Of a stretch of DNA of 17,096 bases, positions 14,801-17,096 are shown piece after piece. The notes beneath the pieces were generated by a model. It had not been told where the DNA came from. It worked only from the letters and a program-made list of their open reading frames with translations, and ran no database searches. Where the stretch lies: NCBI GenBank assembly GCA_964609495.1, contig CAZSTA010000066.1, forward strand, positions 1 to 17,096. Reading direction: 5' to 3'. A program made the position numbers and the translations under genes. The stretch comes from CAZSTA01 sp964609495 [NCBI: uncultured bacterium] (GTDB lineage: Bacteria; CAZSTA01). Each line of letters starts with the position of its first letter. Positions within the stretch are counted from its first letter, which is position 1.

Positions 14801-15504
14801 CCTCAGGAGAGCTTCAATATCTTCTGGAGTGGAAGCGAGTAGCTTATCTTACTAGTTCAACCTTGATGGATCTTCTAAAGGGAGGTAGCTTAAGCAGAGG
14901 AATGAAGGAAAGCTTAATAGCCTTCGGGAATCCAGATGGGACCCTAAAATCTGCCTTAGAGGAAGTAGAAGCTCTAGGGAAGATAGTAAGCGAAGCTGAG
15001 ATCTTTACTCTTGAGGATGCCACGAAGGATAAATTCTTAACTTATGCTAAGGATTATAATATAATCCACCTAGCTACTCACGGTTATTTAAAACCCAATC
15101 CTAAAAATTCTTATCTTGTTTTAGCTCCTAAAGGGGAAGGAAATCTAACGGTATGGGAAATTATGGGGGAACTAACAGATGCTCTAAAAGATGAGAATCA
15201 ACTTGTAGTTCTCTCCGCGTGTCAGACAGCCTTGCAGGAAGGAAAGCAACTTCAAGGTAAGGAACTATTGAGCCTAGCTTCAGCTTTCACTAGGGCTGGT
15301 TCTCCAGCGCTAATAGCGACTTTATGGAGTGTAGATGACAAATCCACTAAGGAACTTATGCTCGATTTCTATGAGAATCTGAGAGATGGGAATCACGATA
15401 AATTGGAGGCTTTGAGGCAAGCTCAAATATCTCTACTGGGGAGTGGCAAATTCGACCATCCTTTCTTCTGGGCTCCATTCATACTTATCGGAGACTGGAG
15501 ATAG
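11875..15504 (+). CDS. TPR-CHAT lipoprotein (caspase-like peptidase with TPR repeats)
   Basis: A 1209-residue protein. Order: lipoprotein signal peptide (hydrophobic core then LIASGC, Cys22); TPR units of about 34 residues (about 37-250); eleven consecutive 40-residue TPR units of the LGN/TPR_12 kind (about 283-722, each ending with an xxA/IxxxxG-type turn); a helical, coiled-coil-prone linker (about 725-860); and a C-terminal CHAT domain (about 865-1209). CHAT is a caspase/separase-related cysteine peptidase fold; the catalytic dyad is intact with His1069 in HLATHGYL and Cys1116 in LSACQTAL, followed by the typical LASAFTRAGSPALIATLWSVDD. TPRs should bind a protein partner or regulate the peptidase. 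Membrane anchoring on the outside of the inner membrane (periplasm or outer membrane) is inferred from the lipobox. ATG follows AAAGGTG. It stands alone in its transcript and ends facing the CsgG-like gene. Target unknown. Confidence 0.93.
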   Translation: MTIRDKIILSFILLLLLIASGCASPQVKRTNPGEEKPRMTIEQLRERIALDPRDASARFELGKRLAERGNYQEAISFLETAHELGLSGDGLGDWLRLVRAKLELMKNHYESDPYFQLGDIYYNREDYPKTLENLQKAIELGQNDVKTYKLLGMTYWQLGDFDKSAEAFKSALDIDSNDGDVANWLEFIEVEIALKKNPDDKEAYFKLGNIYYYDESYNEAISEYKRVLEYDSQHQQARRMLGKAQRALEGDELIDKGNVEYDEADYEEAIKLYKRAGDIFEEIRNNKALIRSSGGVGNAYYMLNKYPQALEYYNRALRAARRAKYREGEADQLNNLGNVHYSLSNYDEANKYHLKALSISRQIGYRWGESDQLSNVASIYASLGKYPLALKYYQQALQIAQEIEDRYREINRLSGLGWVYYRLADYSTSIEYHKRALKLAEAIEDRYSQANSLNDLGNIYSDLGDYPQSLEYYEKGLQLSQDISAKDIEASLLNNLGNLYSDRGDYTPALDCYNQAIAIAHRIGDRGGEALYLGNIGLSYMELGDYEKALQYQQEALEIDRETGAKFLEGAVLDNIGLIYYLQGKLDLAKDYFEGSVKILDQLGSKREFAFALTDLAQIYYELKDYKRALELHQEALATSQEIGNKVNVANVLNHLGETYQALGDLEDAQKSYEESLNICKELGVLSVMWQSQSNLGMLQELKGDKEKAIAYYKEAIDTIESIRGRLKSKELQAGFMKAEDKIDVYERLINLAIELESPEKCLEYLERSKSEVIKEIFAGLKPKIENEYARERFEQISELEGRIEATEKQLAQATSEEEIENLTQVLAKTKGEVNQLMLELDNEHPEVYNFLTVHYTTFDIIQEQLPDNTLLIEYGLLDDYFLIFTISKDSIVAKSVKVCKDEIDNLVIDYRRELRRPLLGSEAGSEAPIEELSSKLYGYLILPIEEEIEKFDTITIVPYGSLYYLPFHALQRKLPSGELQYLLEWKRVAYLTSSTLMDLLKGGSLSRGMKESLIAFGNPDGTLKSALEEVEALGKIVSEAEIFTLEDATKDKFLTYAKDYNIIHLATHGYLKPNPKNSYLVLAPKGEGNLTVWEIMGELTDALKDENQLVVLSACQTALQEGKQLQGKELLSLASAFTRAGSPALIATLWSVDDKSTKELMLDFYENLRDGNHDKLEALRQAQISLLGSGKFDHPFFWAPFILIGDWR

Positions 15505-15533
15505 AAAAAATTTTCAAAAAATATTGCTGGATA

Positions 15534-15579
15534 TGCCTTAGAGGAAGGCATCTGAGAAAGGTTGCATGGCTGCTCTCAG
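15534..15579 (+). other. Two consecutive hairpins after the CHAT gene
   Basis: A 6-bp stem TGCCTT/AAGGCA (15534-15550) is followed by CTGAGA/TCTCAG (15552-15579) enclosing a smaller GCA/TGC stem. It starts 30 bases after the stop codon. There is no U-tract, so it is not a standard terminator; it may stabilise the 3' end. The rest of 15505-15679 has no ORF of note. Confidence 0.3.
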
Positions 15580-15679
15580 AGGCTGACTGATGAGGATATG
15601 AAGGCAAGGGAAGGTGAGTAAACAGAACTGGAAGGTTACTTGGGGCTATTTATATAATCTAGTGATCGCTTAATAAAAA

Positions 15680-15705
15680 TAGCGAGGAGAAGTTTCTCCT
15701 CGCTA
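15680..15705 (-). terminator. Strong intrinsic terminator between convergent genes
   Basis: A perfect 12-bp stem TAGCGAGGAGAA / TTCTCCTCGCTA with a 2-base gap (effectively a 4-base loop). On the minus strand it is followed by TTTTTATTAA, a proper U-tract, so it terminates the CsgG-family gene ending at 15740. For plus-strand transcripts from the CHAT gene the tail is TATATCTG, so it may act in that direction only weakly. Confidence 0.85.
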
Positions 15706-15739
15706 TATCTGAATCAAATATCAAATTTTCATTTAGCTC

Positions 15740-16759
15740 TTATTGAGAGCCTAAATATCTAACGATATCTTCTCTAGAGAATGCCTCTCCACTTACTGCG
15801 ACTGCGATCGAAAACTTATCCTGAACGCTATTTACTTGAATTACTCCCACCTTGGTCTCCTCACTGCCCAAGGAGAGGCCGGTTTCGGGATCGATTAACT
15901 CCTCGCCTGGCTTATAAACCTCGAGGAGCATCCCCACGGTAATTCCAGTATCCGCTCCGGCGTTGATATAAATCTTATCAAGGGTATCAGCCTTAACAAC
16001 TCGACCTTCCCAAGGCACAGTTTCCATCTGAGCAACTATGAAGTTGATCGCATCTTTAATCGCCTCACGGGTAACCTTGCCCAAGGGAGTCTTCTCAAAG
16101 CTAGAACCTCCAAAGGCGATCCCTTTATAAGCACCAGCCACAGCTACTCCGGTAGTCTTAGCCGTCTTCTCTACATGACGAGATTGGAGCACCTGGCCAG
16201 TGGTGGAATCATACATTCTAACATCTATAGCCACATAAGCTACTTCTTCACCTACTCCTATCTCTAGCCCTTTGACTTTTACTGCCCCTGCGCCACCAGA
16301 TTTCTTATGTTCGAATTCGGTTATAGCCCCTCTGATCAATATCTGAGCGCCTAGAAGCTGGCCTACTTTAGCCGCAGTCTCCGGTCTGATCCTACCCTCT
16401 TCGGCGAGATCTTGCTCAGTTATTATATCTTCTAGGGCTTGTCTTTCGACGACGATGAATCTGTCCGTCTCAAACAGGGCAGTGGTTAGCATATCTGACA
16501 TACCTTCGCCGATCTCCCAACTCGGATCCCACCACCAATTTTGCACCTTGTTCTCGAAGCCTGCTACCGCGATCCTCTTCTTAGGTCCATAGTAGGGCTT
16601 AGCCTCGGTCTCCTGAACTGTTACTTTAGAGGCTTCGTATGATTCCTGCGAAGACGTGGTTTCCTCTTTAGCTGTAGTGATGGTGGCTGCACATCCAGTG
16701 AAGTAAAAAACGAACAGGATAAGCAACCCACACATCAAAATTGATAACCTCTTGCTCAT
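15740..16759 (-). CDS. CsgG-family lipoprotein with a FlgT-like C-terminal domain
   Basis: A 339-residue predicted outer-membrane lipoprotein. The signal peptide MSKRLSILMCGLLILFVFYFTGC gives a candidate lipid-modified Cys at 23. A CsgG/curli-assembly-type domain follows (about 52-225: KRIAVAGFENK, IGEGMSDMLTTALFETDRFIVVERQALEDII, GAQILIRGAITEF, VAIDVRMYDSTTGQVL, PLGKVTREAIKDAINFIV), then a beta-rich FlgT-C-like domain (about 240-330: ADTGITVGMLLEVYKPGE, VGVIQVNSVQDKFSIA). CsgG itself forms the curli secretion pore, but no curli subunits are nearby and many family members have other or unknown roles. The frame is open up to 16882, but ATG 16759 is certain: AAGGAGGT lies 8 bases upstream and the signal peptide starts there. 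Confidence 0.9.
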   Translation of the reverse strand: MSKRLSILMCGLLILFVFYFTGCAATITTAKEETTSSQESYEASKVTVQETEAKPYYGPKKRIAVAGFENKVQNWWWDPSWEIGEGMSDMLTTALFETDRFIVVERQALEDIITEQDLAEEGRIRPETAAKVGQLLGAQILIRGAITEFEHKKSGGAGAVKVKGLEIGVGEEVAYVAIDVRMYDSTTGQVLQSRHVEKTAKTTGVAVAGAYKGIAFGGSSFEKTPLGKVTREAIKDAINFIVAQMETVPWEGRVVKADTLDKIYINAGADTGITVGMLLEVYKPGEELIDPETGLSLGSEETKVGVIQVNSVQDKFSIAVAVSGEAFSREDIVRYLGSQ

Positions 16760-16787
16760 TTTTATTACCTCCTTAGTCTTATTTTTA

Positions 16788-16816
16788 CTATTAATCTGAC
16801 TTCTAACGCCTATCAA
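16788..16816 (-). promoter_or_regulatory. Candidate promoter of the CsgG-family gene
   Basis: On the minus strand TTGATA (16816-16811), 17-base spacer, TAATAG (16793-16788). Predicted start near 16781 gives a leader of about 20 bases carrying the AAGGAGGT site, which fits the chosen start codon. It would allow expression independent of the upstream gene. Confidence 0.45.
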
Positions 16817-16835
16817 AAGCCAGCACAAACTACTA

Positions 16836-17096
16836 TTAGTCCTCAGATGATTCCTCCTTCTTAGTCTCTTCCATTTCCTCAAACATTTGCTGCATCATCT
16901 GAGCGAAATCAATTATCTCTCCGGTGATAGCAGTCTTTGCTCCACTCGTTCCAAAGTCTATCACTTCCATTTCACTGGACATCTTGCTTTCCTCTTTACC
17001 CTCCTCATCCTCCGTCTCTACTAGAGTGTCGCTTATGCTCCTCGCAACTGGGATGATAGGGATATCTTTATTCCACCAGAGCTTAACTTGACTAGT
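16836..17096 (-). CDS. C-terminal fragment of an unidentified protein (cut by window edge)
   Basis: The last 86 residues of a gene entering from the right edge, with TAA at 16836-16838. It begins TSQVKLWWNKDIPIIPVARS, continues through an acidic Glu/Lys-rich stretch, then MEVIDFGTSGAKTAITGEII, and ends in a Met/Glu-rich, probably helical tail (FAQMMQQMFEEMEE). The VKLWWNKDIP plus later VIDFGTSGA pattern resembles the end of exported beta-rich proteins of unknown function that I recall only loosely. The stop is 77 bases before the CsgG-family start codon on the same strand, so the two may be linked. Without the N-terminus no function can be given. Confidence 0.65.
   Translation of the reverse strand, partial: TSQVKLWWNKDIPIIPVARSISDTLVETEDEEGKEESKMSSEMEVIDFGTSGAKTAITGEIIDFAQMMQQMFEEMEETKKEESSED

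Noticed and set aside
11875-15504. CHAT protein as part of a defence island (type III-E-like or gasdermin system)
   Set aside because: No gasdermin, Cas, nuclease or other defence gene in the window, and the protein carries a lipoprotein signal, unlike cytosolic effectors.
15740-16759. Curli biogenesis operon
   Set aside because: Only a CsgG-family protein is present; no CsgA/B/E/F-like genes nearby, and a FlgT-like C-terminal domain is fused.

Overview
The window comes from a diderm bacterium with moderately AT-rich DNA. Evidence for an outer membrane is an O-antigen-ligase-type polymerase/ligase, a CsgG-type lipoprotein and several lipobox signal peptides. Arg is mostly AGA/AGG and Ile often ATA. 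No rRNA, tRNA or strongly lineage-diagnostic gene is present, so I do not name a phylum; an uncultured candidate-phylum lineage would fit.

Region 1 (about 171-6254, minus strand) reads as one long operon. It is headed by a consensus-perfect sigma70 promoter (6226-6254) and runs: CNNM/CBS/CorC membrane protein, cytidine deaminase (cdd), RpiB-type isomerase, deoxyribose-phosphate aldolase (deoC), recO, glyQ, AIM24-family protein. It resembles the common bacterial corC-cdd-era-recO-glyQ-glyS neighbourhood, but rpiB and deoC sit where era is often found, and glyS does not follow glyQ. Both RpiB and DeoC carry an N-terminal amphipathic helix plus linker of the kind that targets enzymes into bacterial microcompartments (BMCs). 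This is the most interesting system here: a probable sugar-phosphate-utilising (SPU-like) BMC core whose shell genes lie outside the window. Together with Cdd it suggests salvage or breakdown of pyrimidine deoxyribonucleosides, with acetaldehyde made inside a shell. The RpiB copy lacks the classical catalytic Cys (Asp instead).

Region 2 (6300-8840, minus) holds a secreted M28/glutaminyl-cyclase-like metallohydrolase translationally close to a multi-spanning O-antigen ligase family protein. Region 3 (8902-10601, plus) is divergent and carries a two-helix membrane protein of unknown function, a 57-residue conserved-looking small protein and a small lipoprotein with one carboxypeptidase-regulatory-like (Ig-like) domain.

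Region 4 (10618-11787) is a GC-richer aldo/keto reductase gene bracketed by 38-bp inverted repeats (about 35/38 identical), plus a further GC-rich palindrome; a degenerate relative of that palindrome is at 57-75. This looks like acquired cargo or a repeat-mediated insertion.

Region 5 (11875-17096) has a 1209-residue lipoprotein with N-terminal TPRs, eleven consecutive 40-residue TPR units and a C-terminal CHAT protease domain with an intact His/Cys dyad. It converges on a CsgG-family lipoprotein across a strong hairpin terminator. The C-terminus of another minus-strand gene enters from the right edge.
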